Origin: Ceratorhiza oryzae-sativae
Lineage: Eukaryota > Basidiomycota > Agaricomycetes > Cantharellales > Ceratobasidiaceae
Direction: 5' to 3'
Length of the DNA: 64,000 nucleotides
Assembly (NCBI GenBank): GCA_030998015.1
Contig: JARWMV010000240.1
Span: 248,001 to 312,000 of the forward strand
Both the position numbers and the translations under genes were made by a program. Below the pieces are notes generated by a model that saw only the letters and a list, made by a program, of their open reading frames with translations, did not search any database and was not told the origin of the DNA. This document shows positions 50,206 to 61,600 of this stretch, piece after piece. Positions within the stretch are counted from its first letter, which is position 1. Each line of letters begins with the position of its first letter.

Positions 50206-52178
50206 TGTCAGAGCTACGACCAGAAGGGATAACCCAAACATCTAAGGGGACAATGGGAGACCTATAGGCAACAGTGCTGGAGGTCTAAGTCACAACGTCA
50301 AGGAGAAGATGTGCAACAAGGAGTGAGGGTGTGATAAGACACAGAGGTTGAAGTAAGTGCACTTGTCCTTAAGAGGACTGGGCAGGGACTATGGACTAAG
50401 AGTCACACAGGTAGTAGACAGGATATGACAGGAGGTCAAGTTCTGAGGCTTAAGGCTCTCAGACTCTCCCTTATATATTCATACAACAAGCTATATCAAA
50501 TACACATATGGTGCAAGACAACTATTGTACAATGTAAGAATGGTGCCATGTAACAGAATATTCCAGAAGGTACAAACAGAACGTAAACAACAACAAGGTC
50601 ACATGATCATGTAAGTAATTCTATGCATATATCCAATTAAACAGGACTTGTCCAAAAATATGAAAAAGAGATAGAGGTGCTGTGCCAGGCTCCTGCAGCC
50701 AGAACTTGCCAGAATTCTGGCTAAAATTCCAGCGAATTCTGGCGTGCCAGTTGCCAGTGCAGGTGCCAGAATAGCCTCAAGGGTGCCAGAGTCCTAGGCG
50801 GAGTCCTGCAGTACTGGCATACCTGCATACCTGCATACCTGAATACTGGCACATTGTCACCTGTACACGACCACCACGGATTGCATATATTAAGCACTCA
50901 TAAAATGCGCAAAATTCAGCGGATCAAATTGTACTTTACTTGATTACAAACGGTTAAGAAATGAGCAGTATCGGCGCAGAATCGTCTAAGAAAAATATTC
51001 AGGGGGATGCGCAGATGTTCAAGCTCGCTATCCTGAGCTCTAATTGGGGCGATATACATACTAATCGACTCGTCTCACTGAGAGGAATCGAATGCACATA
51101 TTTTCATAATAAACGAACGCTTTTATCGAAAGTTATCAGCGATATAAAGGGGGAAACCCCTGAACAGCGCCACAAGCGCTAGTGAAACCAGCTGTGCAAA
51201 CCTCGCTCCCTTGCGCGGAGTCGATGCGCATTATCATAAGGACTCTATATACCAAAAACCAGCCTGATTGAAGGTGTTTTAGCTGGTGAAACTGGGGGAA
51301 CAGCGCCCCTGATGCTGAAAACCCCCTGAAATGCGCCATGGACACCCACACAGTGCTATTCTGGCTTTCTTAGTATCACAGACAGATTCAGGGATGCTTA
51401 TTGCCCTATCTCAGGTACCTGAAACATCTGGAACAAGCTTATAACATAAATTTCCGACCATGTGCAGTGATTCTGCTGGGTTGACAGTGAGGTTGCCTGC
51501 ACACACCCCGGTTCATAGTTATCCAGTCAATGTATTTACTAGATATAATGTCAGTAGGGGTTTTTCAAGCTCAGGAGAAAGGCTAGCTGGTCGGATAAGC
51601 TTCAAACAGCTTTCTTTGTGGTGAAATAGCATGTGCGCATTTCCCAGAATATTTCCTGAGCATCAATTTGGAGCGAACTATGCGTTATCGAATTTTTTGC
51701 GCGGAGCAAATGACATATCTGTGATCTCCTGATTTTTGCGCATTTAATGAGCTACTTTGCGAGAGATTGTGGTGAGGTTTATGGCCCTGGAAATGTTGGC
51801 CACAAAGACCCGAACAAAAGAACTGCGTAAAATTTGCCAGAATGAATTTCGTATGAAACGTGCTCTATATCATTGGAATGCTCTCTCTTCTGCGCATCTA
51901 ATGAGCTATTACACAACTTGATGTGGTGAGTTCTGACCATAGCCAGTTGCAGGAGTCCCGGGATTCTGGCATGCTCCTGCACCTGCCAGAATTCTGGCAC
52001 GGACTCTGGCAACTGGCGAGCCAGTGCCAGTGCCAGTGCCAGAATGGCCAAAAAGCGCAGGAGTCCTGCTGCAGGTGCCGGAGTCCTGCAAAATTCTGGC
52101 ACAGCTTCTCTAAAAAGAGAGATTTATAAAATATACAAAAATCATAATAAAATCCACATCATGGTCTAGGCCATGACA
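50206..52178 (+). mobile_element. Solo LTR, family D, split by an inverted-repeat element
   Basis: It starts TGTCAGAGCTACG and ends GGCCATGACA, with TSD CTAGG on both sides (50201-50205 and 52179-52183). Excluding the inserted element it is about 524 bp. A TATATA motif near 50473 suggests plus orientation. Confidence 0.9.
50672..52111. mobile_element. Non-autonomous inverted-repeat element with palindromic subterminal arrays
   Basis: About 1.44 kb. The ends, TAGAGGTGCTGTGCCAG and (reverse) AGAGAAGCTGTGCCAG, are imperfect inverted repeats. They are flanked by AAAAAGAGA (50663-50671 and 52112-52120), a possible 9-bp TSD in low-complexity sequence. Both ends hold dense copies of GCCAGAATTCTGGC-type palindromes and GTGCCA hexamers (50690-50850 and 51950-52105). 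The interior has only small frames and no transposase. TSD length and subterminal arrays fit a Mutator-like derivative, but other families are possible. Confidence 0.72.
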
Positions 52179-52183
52179 CTAGG

Positions 52184-52553
52184 TATATATCCTACTGGGT
52201 CATTTGGCACATCATCTTTGAATAGAGGAGCTTATGCTTATTCAGCTGAAATTTATAACAAAAATAGATGCTGTAGGTTCGATTTCATGGTAAATGTTGG
52301 GTAAATGCTGATACATGGCTGTCTTTCAGACTTCCAATATAGGTAAACACTCACTGGAGTAACAAGGTTAGCAAAAATGTACTAAAGTTGTGCATGCTAT
52401 TAGTTACTTTATTTATCCAAGCTGCAGTTGGATCAGTAGCTGTAGCAAAGTTGGAAACTTTGACCAAACTATCAACCAAGGTATTTCAGGTCAGATCTTT
52501 CCTGTTAATGGCTTCATCCTAATCATGTGTTTCTAGATCTTCTTGGCTGGTCT
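52184..52553. other. Spacer between LTR D and the Tc1-like element
   Basis: No gene or repeat recognised. Confidence 0.5.
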
Positions 52554-52787
52554 TACACTGCCACACAAAATGATTGACCCATGTGACAGAAAATTGATGT
52601 CCTCACTCTGTGCCCCTAACAATTATGATTCATGTACATACAAGAGCACAAATACAATGTAGACTACTATAGAGTCTGAATGCAAAAATAAATAGAAAGA
52701 TCAATAAGCAGAGTGTTGAGAAATAAATGAAAAAGGTTTGGGTCTGGGTCAATCATTTTGCATGATGTAATCAAAAGCCAATCCCTA

Positions 52788-53157
52788 TGTCACAAACTGA
52801 CACACATATATCCACTCTATAATATTTTCTTGATTTATTACATTTTATGAGATCATTTTCAAACATACTTGCCTTTTATGGTATATCTGTGTCATGTGAC
52901 TCAAGGGATGTTCCAGACCAATAACCAAGATGTATTTCAACTCTGATGTGAAATTCTGCAGTTCCACAGTTGCTTCTATTGCTTCTATCTCTTATCAGTC
53001 ATGACTCACTGTATGGACTTGTTTGTTATGATGTGGCTTGTATCATGTATATAAACCAGGTCAAGTTCACAGAGGACTCCTCAAGAACTTGACCTCTCAT
53101 TGAATACAAGCTCTTTTCTTACTATTTTCCTTGTCACCTGACTTGTCGTTGTCAACA
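52788..53157 (+). mobile_element. Solo LTR, family C, copy 2
   Basis: 370 bp, TGTCACAAAC...TGTCAACA, TSD CCCTA (52783-52787 and 53158-53162). It is inserted between the left terminal repeat and the transposase frame of the Tc1-like element. A TATATAAA near 53047 gives plus orientation. Confidence 0.93.
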
Positions 53158-53220
53158 CCCTACTTCTCTCCTCAACTCCTTGCCACTTACCAGCATGTAT
53201 TTCTTTGATTTTTCTGTATC

Positions 53221-54243
53221 ATGGTGGCTGCAATTTCTCCCTCAAAACATGGATATATTGTTCATCTCAAACAAAAGGGCCTTACCAACCAGGATGTAGC
53301 TAGCAGGTTGTCACCCATAGGCTATAGAACAGTTGGGCATATCTGGTCTAGCTACCTATGCAGTGATGATATTTTTACTCCTGGGCATTCTACTGGTTGG
53401 CCATGTAAAATGGATGAGTTGGCAGGTTGATGGGCTGCACTACTGATTTCTCATGGTGTTGTCAAAACAGCTGCTGAGCTACAACGCAACTTTCCCCCCA
53501 ATCTTAGCATCGATACAGTCAGACAGCAATTGATAGAGCTGGGATTTCACATTTACCATTGACACTGACAACCCCTGCTTGATCGAAAGAAGCACTGGTG
53601 CTGTTTGCAATGGGGATGCGACCATTTAACATGGGACAAGATAGATTGGGCAAGGGTGATATTTTCTGATGAGTCAAAATTCTTTGTTTTTGGCTCTGGA
53701 GGCCCAGATATCTACTACAAGAAGGTTGGAGCCCCTGCAAAGCCAGAGCATGTGAAACCAGTGGTCAAACATGGTGGTGGCCATGTCATGGTATGGGGGT
53801 ACATAACTGCAAGTGGTGTTGGGCAACTGCACATTATTGACAGTATGCTGACTGCTGTCAAATACACTGAAATACTGTCTACCAAGTTCCTCCACCCCCT
53901 GATCAAATCCCACACTCACCCATCTTCCATCATCTTTCAGCATGACAACAATCCGAAGCACACCACTTGGTTGACCAAGAAATGGCTGCTTGATCATCAC
54001 ATCAAAGTTCTTCCATGGCCTGCTAGCAGCCTGGATATGAACCCAATCGAGCACATGTGGGCATACCTTGATGCCACTGTTTGTGCTACACTGCTGCTTC
54101 CCACAAATCACACTGAAATGGCTGAGGTGCTGAGGAGGGAGTGGAAGAAGATACCACCAAGCTATATCCAAAAGCTCTATAGGTCAATGCCCCACCAAGT
54201 AGCTGCAGTTGTAAAGGCCAAGGGAGAGAATACTAGGTATTAG
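53221..54243 (+). pseudogene. Tc1-like DD34E transposase, N-terminus broken
   Basis: The catalytic half is open from 53605. It has FSDESKFFVFG (first Asp), FQHDNNPKHT (second Asp) and, 34 residues later, the Glu in NPIEHMWAYL: a DD34E triad as in Tc1. PWPASSLDMNP and the C-terminal KIPPSYIQKLYRSMP are typical. Upstream, from the ATG at 53221, a helix-turn-helix-like KHGYIVHLKQKGLTNQDVA is followed by stops near 53428 and 53560-53570, so the DNA-binding domain is disconnected. Gly/Trp-rich GGGHVMVWGYI lies between the Asp residues, as expected. Inactive unless reinitiation occurs. Confidence 0.88.
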
Positions 54244-54519
54244 AAAATATTGAACAAAGTGAGTCTTTCTACTGTGTCCAGCAGAGGGGGAGTACTATTT
54301 GCTTACATCATGCAAAATGATTGACCCAGACCCAAACCTTTTTCATTTATTTCTCAACACTCCACTTATCAATTTTTCTATTTCTTTTTGCATTTGGACT
54401 CTATAGTAGTCTACATTGTATTTGCACTCTTGTATGTACATGAATCATAATTGTTAGGGGCGCAGAGCAAGGACATTGATTTTCTGTCACATGGGTCAAT
54501 CATTTTGCATGGCAGTGTA

Positions 54520-55326
54520 TCCTCCAGCTCATCTCATTCTTGAACTATTGCACCATATTTGGTGTCCTTTTATGTGGCCTCAAGGCATGGGGCTCCCCTG
54601 TTTGGGAGGAGCCAGTCCATCAGGTTCTACACTCACACTGGAAGAGACTAGTGGGTGTGATGGTTATCAGCTGCCTTGGCATTATTGTGAGTACACCAAT
54701 GTAAACTTCATGAGAACTTGGCCAAGCTTCAGGCACATAGACTCACTGCATGTACCATACTGTTGAAGGTTCTGAAGTGTTCAGTGGATATTTGCTTACA
54801 CATGAAGTCTAATTTTTTGCACAGGATACCTTACCTTTACTCATTGCTGTCTTGCAAGTAACCTTCTTGGGTTTATTGTAACCTTGTGAACAAGGTCCCA
54901 TTTTTTATATAATTGTCTGTCCGCCAGCCATCTTGACCAATCTGTACAACTCTCAAGGACACGAGATGGTGAACAAGGAGCCAATCAATAGCATTTAAAG
55001 TCAGGGGCCTTAAACGCAGATCAATAGATACTTTTTTGAGAAATTTCCTGTTTGGCTTCAAGGCCGAATGATAAATGCGCATCTCTCTTGGTTAGACTTG
55101 TCTATGTATACGCTTCATAGATCTCCCTGGTAGTAAATCTAAATCGACTTGTTGACACACCATATCGAGTGCTTGCTCTATCCAGTACGATACGACTGGT
55201 GTGAAAGTTTACGAGGCTTTTGCTGATCCCTCGATGAGAGATCGAACTCAATCCGTTAAGCTCATCTCTCAAATAATTTCATTCAAAATCCCTATTCTCT
55301 AGGTATCAAGTTATTCCATTTGTATT
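54520..55326. other. No recognised gene
   Basis: Right border of the mobile-element island. A plus-strand frame at 54476-54766 has no family motif. Nothing supported. Confidence 0.5.
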
Positions 55327-57332
55327 CTACAAGAGTCCAGGTCCAACCACAATGGGCTTGATCTTCTGGAGTTTGCTGATGGTATCATCGCTTAGCTGCA
55401 GGTGAGCCTAAGGAAATAGATCATTAGCGTTGGCTTTGCCTGTGCTCAATGTCATCGATTCGTACCTTGACAACATCAGGCGGTGTGAGTGCCAGCCACT
55501 GATTGAGCGAGATGTCTTCGTATTTGTCAGAGTTGAAAATCTCCAGGAACTTGAGAGTCCCGTTGCCGATGTTCTCAACATAGTGTCCGAAGCTTGGGGG
55601 AACATAGCCTATTCAACAATATCATGTAAGGGATATATCATTTTAGGGGAATAGGCAGTCTCACCAATGTCACCCGGCTGATAATTGAAGGTACGGGCGT
55701 TGGCCGAGGAAGCGAAAACAGTAATTCGCGCCCGGCCCTCGCTACACTCGGGTCAACAACAAATAATCAGTCTATAATGAGAAATGCGCATACATGAAGT
55801 AGGTCCACTCGGGCTCGGTAGGATGCCACTATAAAACAAGGCTCATATAGTTAGTTGCTCGATCTAAGAAACATATCCAAGGACAAGACACACGTGAAGC
55901 TCGCGCATGCCACCCTCCTCCACTGTAACTTCCGCCATCGCAATGGTCTTCGAAACCTTGAAGGTGCGGGAATCAACTACCTTGACCGTGCCTCCTGGAA
56001 CCTATGAACCCAAAATATTTAGCCATTCTTCAGAGGATAGGTTGGCCTGGCGTACCTTGGTAGAATTAGCCTTGCTGGCAGCAAACGTGTAAGCGAGGGT
56101 GGACACTCCCTGCGGACTCTCAACAGCATCGTCCTTGGGGGGAACTGCAGACGGAATCATATATAATTCACGTCCAGGAATGTGGTCGAACGCGGAGGCA
56201 TTGACTTTGAAGTTTTTGGCCAGTACCTCTTTGGGAACATGGGCCATCCAATCGGTTACAGAAAATGTCGAGTCCTCGCTGAATTCGCCACTATCGAAGA
56301 CCTGAGGCAAGATTAGATTGATTAAATGAGACTGCAACGCTTGGCTCACCAGGAGGAACTCGCAACCATCAGCCACGTCGTCTAGTCCCTGGAGAACGTG
56401 CGGAATGCCTGGAGGGAAGTACCACAAATCTCCTGGATACTACAGAGCGGTTTGAGTATGCGAAGAAGTTGGCAGGGGGCGACTTACTACTTTCCCATTG
56501 TAGTTTTGACCATCCGAATTCACAACCACCACACGGCAACTTCCCTTGGTTTTATAGTCAGTTAATTGTTTGAGTATTCAGGACACAGACAAACATCACT
56601 TACTTCAAGGACGTATGCCCACTAGACGTAGAAATGATCATTAGCGCGGAAGATAAACAAGAGTAAAGCCCTACCTCTGCAGTGACATGCCAGTGAAGTT
56701 CGCTATTCGTTGATTAGCCCAAGTGCTTTTGAGATAATATATGCGATAGACACACCGAAGAGCCCCAGCCTTCAAGCGCATGTTGACTCCTGCCATTGTC
56801 GTGGCGATAGGCATCGAATGAACTAGTGAACTTGTGCTCAGCACGCAGCTAATATAACCGATAAGCCACGCAAATACCATTCTGCTGGCGCGCCCAACCC
56901 CCATCCTGAATCCTGTTATGCGATAAGCTGAATGGCCATTTGACGTTCTGACTGTATGCCGGTAAATTTCAGACACAATCAACCCAATAATGATCATCAC
57001 ACTGACACTGAACCACTATCCGTGCTCGGGGGTGCCAAGATATCGGGATTCTGGCGATCGAGTGGTACATTCTGAGGGCCGAGTATGTTCGCACCAGTGG
57101 AGCCCCGGATAGGCTCTGGAATCTCAAACTGGAACTTGTCAAGGAAAGACTCGTTTAGATCGTCCGAGGCATAAGCAACGGTCTGAGTCGGAGCCGAAGA
57201 GCCTGTCGTTCCAGACGGAGAACGACTCGTCGATAAGGTCGCAGAGCGAGTATGAGTCGGCGAACTGGAGGCAGCTGGGGCTCCCAGAACGCAGGAGGAA
57301 AGTGCGAGAGCAGCGAAGATGGGCGTAAACAT
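55327..57332 (-). CDS. Oxalate decarboxylase, secreted bicupin
   Basis: It converts oxalate to formate and CO2 with Mn. The ATG at 57332 gives a signal peptide ([20 protein letters not shown]), a Ser/Thr-rich spacer, then [21 protein letters not shown], a family hallmark. Cupin 1 carries [10 protein letters not shown] (two His and the Glu of the metal site) and [18 protein letters not shown] (fourth His). The lid SEDST in [12 protein letters not shown] matches the SENST lid known from bacterial OxdC. Cupin 2 has [12 protein letters not shown] and [12 protein letters not shown]. The C-terminus [10 protein letters not shown] ends at 55327. At least ten short introns join in phase, including an 18-nt exon (56604-56621, WAYVLE). 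No damage found. Likely roles are oxalate and pH control around the hyphae. Confidence 0.92.
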
Positions 57333-57411
57333 GGCCAATATCAATGGTTGTCTGGAGTGAACCCAAAGATCTCGAATGGATGCTGGAGAGTCAACACCGT
57401 CGAGAGACCGT

Positions 57412-57418
57412 CTTTATA
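57412..57418 (-). promoter_or_regulatory. TATA box of oxalate decarboxylase
   Basis: TATAAAG on the minus strand, 80 bases before the ATG at 57332. Confidence 0.45.
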
Positions 57419-58646
57419 CGTTATGGGTTAACGAGAGCTCGGGTATTGGCAATATTGTGCGTAGCCATGACGCAACAGCGGCTTGCACACCGTCGAATAG
57501 TAATTGAAAGGATTACTGCAAAGTATCACAAGCCGGAGTAACGCAGCACACCGAATACAATATCCGCAGATTGAATGCGGCCATGTCGGGCAGAACAACT
57601 GCAAGGAGTCTATTTATGCATGCATTTGACTATTTTGTACAGTCAGGCTCGGCGCCGACGAGCCGTGGCGCCGTGGAATGTGAGGGGCATGACCGGAATC
57701 CATCCGGATTACCAAAGGCCCCCATTTTCAAAACTGCGCCATCTTGGCTCAAGAACCTAAGTTTAGAGCGCACGGCATAGTTTTGATAGCGCTGAACATC
57801 CCCGGAGACTACCTCCTGACGGCGCGGGGTTCGGCGAGTCAAGTGGCAGGTTTACGGAATGAATGCGCCCAATGTTCAGCACGGATGTGGGGACCTCGGG
57901 CATACTGCGCCGCTATTTTTACAACTATCCATTGTATGACCCCAATCATGTGCTATGGAGTGGTACTCTCCGGCTCTACCGGACGGGTATGAAACCAACT
58001 TGCCACTGGGATAAACCTTTGAGGTAGAGATATCTATTTGTATGTCCCAATCCTCACGAGTGAGAGTTGGAGAGGGCGGGGCCTAATTGAAGCACAGCTG
58101 AACAAGCTTGTCAGAAGTGGAGTGAGAAGCCGCTTTTCTCGGCGGTGGCTTATCAACGGTCTCTCAATCACAGCGCCACCTTGCATACCTAATCAAATGA
58201 TGGTGGCGTACGTTGTTAGTCACCTTTCACCAGCCCGGATGTCATTTCCGGCTCGTTTTGTCAATGGCTATTCCTTTTGGTGTGGCAAATTGGGCTGAGA
58301 CGCCTAAAAACCCTCCCGTAATTCTCACCCAATCATCGCCTCAACATCCCATTCGTGAGAGCTCATTCAAACTATAACACACATAATCGAAAAATGCCAA
58401 AGTTTTATACTAGTTGAAAATCGAGTCCCACCGTCCGAGATTGCATGCATATAAAAGAACAAAATTACATAATTTGTGAGACGAAACGAGAGCAAGACGG
58501 AGGAGATTCCAGTTAAAAAAAGGGAGGAGGTAACAACATACTAGCGCGGAGATAGATAAAGAAAAGAAAAAAACGAAGCAACTGTAGCGTAGGTAAGAGC
58601 GAAAAAACCACAGATCCAGATAATTTTTTCAATCAAGAAATAGGAA
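57419..58646. other. Intergenic, no recognised gene
   Basis: It contains the upstream region of the oxalate decarboxylase and the 3' flank of the RhoGAP gene. Small frames at 57571-58298 show no domain signature. Confidence 0.5.
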
Positions 58647-61600
58647 TTAACGCCGACCGAGGCTTGCGCTTGCAGCATCCAGAACGCCTTTACTCCATCC
58701 CATTTCATCCGCTTCGCCTTCTCCCTTGGCATCGCGGAATGGCAGTCCAAGGCGCGGAGGCAACGTCGCGCTACCAGTCGCAGTAACAGACGAAGGCGCA
58801 ATAGTCGGCAGAGCAGCACTCAACGGAGACTTGAACAGGTCTGCAATCGGCGTTTGGGCTCCCTTGGATGCAGGAGAATCCTTGGCAGGAGACGGCTCGC
58901 GATGAGCCGGCGATGGTTCCCGCTTCACCGTGAGCGGTGTTTGCCCCATATCTTGCATCGGCGTCGCCGCCTTGGGCGGGCTGAGCGAGGGGGCGAATGT
59001 GCCATCCGGAATATTCAACGAGACCCTAGGAGGGCGCGTCGCACGTTTTGGGTTCACGTACAACATATCCCCTGTCGCGTCTTCACACTCCAAACTGTCC
59101 TCTTCGCTACTCGCGCTCATCGACTGACGGGGTGTAGCATCCTTCGAGTTTCGGTTCGGGTTGTTCCCGCCGAAGAGCATCGTGATCGACGGGCGACGCG
59201 GGCCGAGGTTAGGGAAAAACATGGACGCCCGGCTAGGCGGGGCCGATCCAGCCCCAGTCGTCGTCTGAGAACGGGCACGAGGAATGACCTGGCCGAGCTC
59301 GGTAGCAATGTTCAACGGCGACTTGAGCGAGCGAACAGAAGCAGGCGCGACAGAGACTGAAGGCGTATGATTCGGCATATTAGAAGCCGACGTAGAGATG
59401 GCAGCCTTGCGAGGCGGCAAGGCGGGCGGAACAGGAGGCTGGGCAAATGTCGAGACTTGGGCGGCGGGCTGGACAAACGTCGACGCCTGAGCCGCCTGAC
59501 TCGAACCTGGGGATCCAGAAGCTGGTGCATTCACTGGCCCCTCACGTCCCCACTCGAACAGCTTTTCCTGACCCTCGACCAAACATCTCAAAAAGCCCGC
59601 ACTGAAACCCAAAGTCGGACAAAATAGCAGCAAGAGGTTCCCGAGCGGCATCTTGGTCGTCACAGATCGATCGGCGGTGTAGCGCAAGAGATGACAGAGC
59701 TCGTGCAACAAGACATAGTTGACCTGAGGCAACTGGTTAACCAGCTTTTTGATATCAGCCAAGAGCGAGTCGTCCAAGGGACGCATGTTCTCGGCAGACT
59801 CCCCAAACGAGGTCATGCTCGTCGGGAGTTTGCTGAGGTCAAAGGAAGACGTGTCCGAGGCCACGGTCATCGCCAGGTCGAACTGCTGCTTTAGAGCACG
59901 AGTGAGGATCGGGTCGGGCACTAGAGTAAACAAGGTAACGATCACATCCAGAGTCAAATGGCTTCCACTCACGTTCACGCAAATACGCCTTGAACAAGGA
60001 CGACACCGCATGAGGGTCCAAGTCACTCGGACTAATCTCGCTCAATTCGTAATCGGCACCAGCGTCAAACTCGGTGCGTAATTTCGAAACGTGCGAAGGT
60101 CGACCGGATATCCTACACATGCCCCAATCAGGATCCGCATTCAACACCACAAAGCATAACCCGACACTCACCTAAACAGACCCTCCTCGTCTCCGCCCCA
60201 TTTCTCCAAATACCGCACACACCGACTGACAAACACCGGCAAACCAACGCACCGCTTGATACCCAATGTATCATCCATCCAGCCCTCCATATCCCTGAGC
60301 ATACTAGGATCGTCGATCGGTCGACCAAAAACCAGACCGGAAGCACCAGGAATGGATGGCCGAATCGGAGGAGGAAGCGTCGGCTCAGCACCGACAGCCA
60401 CGCCGGACCCAGGCGAAGCCACGCGCATGCCCTGCGAACCCCCACGGATCATCGGGTGAGATTCCCCGTTATGTCCGGCCCCGCTCGCGCTCCTTCCGCG
60501 ATAAAACTTTTCGACGCGTTTGCCGACGCCAAGCGCAAGATCACGCGCGGCGGGAGCCAGGGCAGCAATCGACATCAGAGGCGTCTGGGCGTGGGATTGC
60601 GCATGCGAGGGGAGATGGAGGTGGGTATGAACCTGCAGCGTCGGAGCCGAAGCGGGCGAATGAGAGTACGGGTAGCCCTGGGCTTGCGCCTGTGCTTGAT
60701 GTGGGCTGTCTGAACGCCGAGGTTCCATATCCAAATGACCGCCGCTGCTTCCTGCTGCCCGCGGGTGATGTTTTCTACGCCCGTTGCCCTCTGCCGCTGC
60801 GGTCCAGGCCGCAATCTTGCCCTTGATTCCTCCCTGACCCCATTTGCGTCCCGCACCTCCAGGTCCAGACGGAGACGAGTAGCCTCCAGCATTGGACGCG
60901 CTAGACAGATACCCCTCCGAATCCGTCACAGCTCCGTCGGTGGGCGTAATCTTCCTAGGCGCAGGCTGATCCCGTCGAGGTGGCAACGGCGGGGGGACCT
61001 CGAGCGCACTCGAGTCCGACAAATCGCCACTCCGAATCAAGATACTCATCGACGCGCTCCGTCGCTTCAAACTACCTGCCAACGAGCCCAACCTCGCCGG
61101 ACGGGGTATCGGCCTCGAACCCGAGCCCGTATCCGATTCGGGTAGAGACACACTTTCCAACGTGGGCGAAACCCCATCCGTCGTATGCACGCGAGTCAAG
61201 GGTGCACCATGCTCCGTCGACGGGAAGACAAAGACGCCGCTTTCCCGTTTGTTGTTTGTCCAGGCCATGAGCGTTCGTTGACTCGACGCAGTCGACACGC
61301 GTTTGTCCGGATCCTGCATCCCCGGCGGCTGCGGGCGCGCCTGGGGGTTGAACGGGTTTGGATTCGAGAACAACGGAGGCGTAGAACCGGGGCTAGGCGA
61401 TCCCCCCAGCATCTGAGCTGGTGCCAAAGGCGTATTCACATTCGACACATCCGCATCGTACGCCAGACCTTGGCATCCACCACCTCACTCGCGGTCGTGC
61501 CCGTCCCAGTTCCCTGAAGACAGCAACGACGCGACGCTCGACGACGGGCCGGACATGTACGACGACGGCGGGCCCGAGATGTCCGACGCAGATTCCGAAT

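Larger units (their letters stand above)
52556..54517 (+). mobile_element. Tc1-like transposon with 215-bp inverted repeats
   Basis: Termini CACTGCCA (52556) and TGGCAGTG (54517) are flanked by TA dinucleotides, the Tc1/mariner target. The inverted repeats span 52556-52770 and 54303-54517. Each repeat carries the motif ATGCAAAATGATTGACCC (outermost left copy slightly altered) near its outer end and, inverted, at its inner end. A DD34E transposase relic and a solo LTR lie inside. Confidence 0.93.

Noticed and set aside
57344..57344. Upstream start for oxalate decarboxylase four codons earlier
   Set aside because: The codon there is TTG; the first ATG is at 57332 and gives a good signal peptide.
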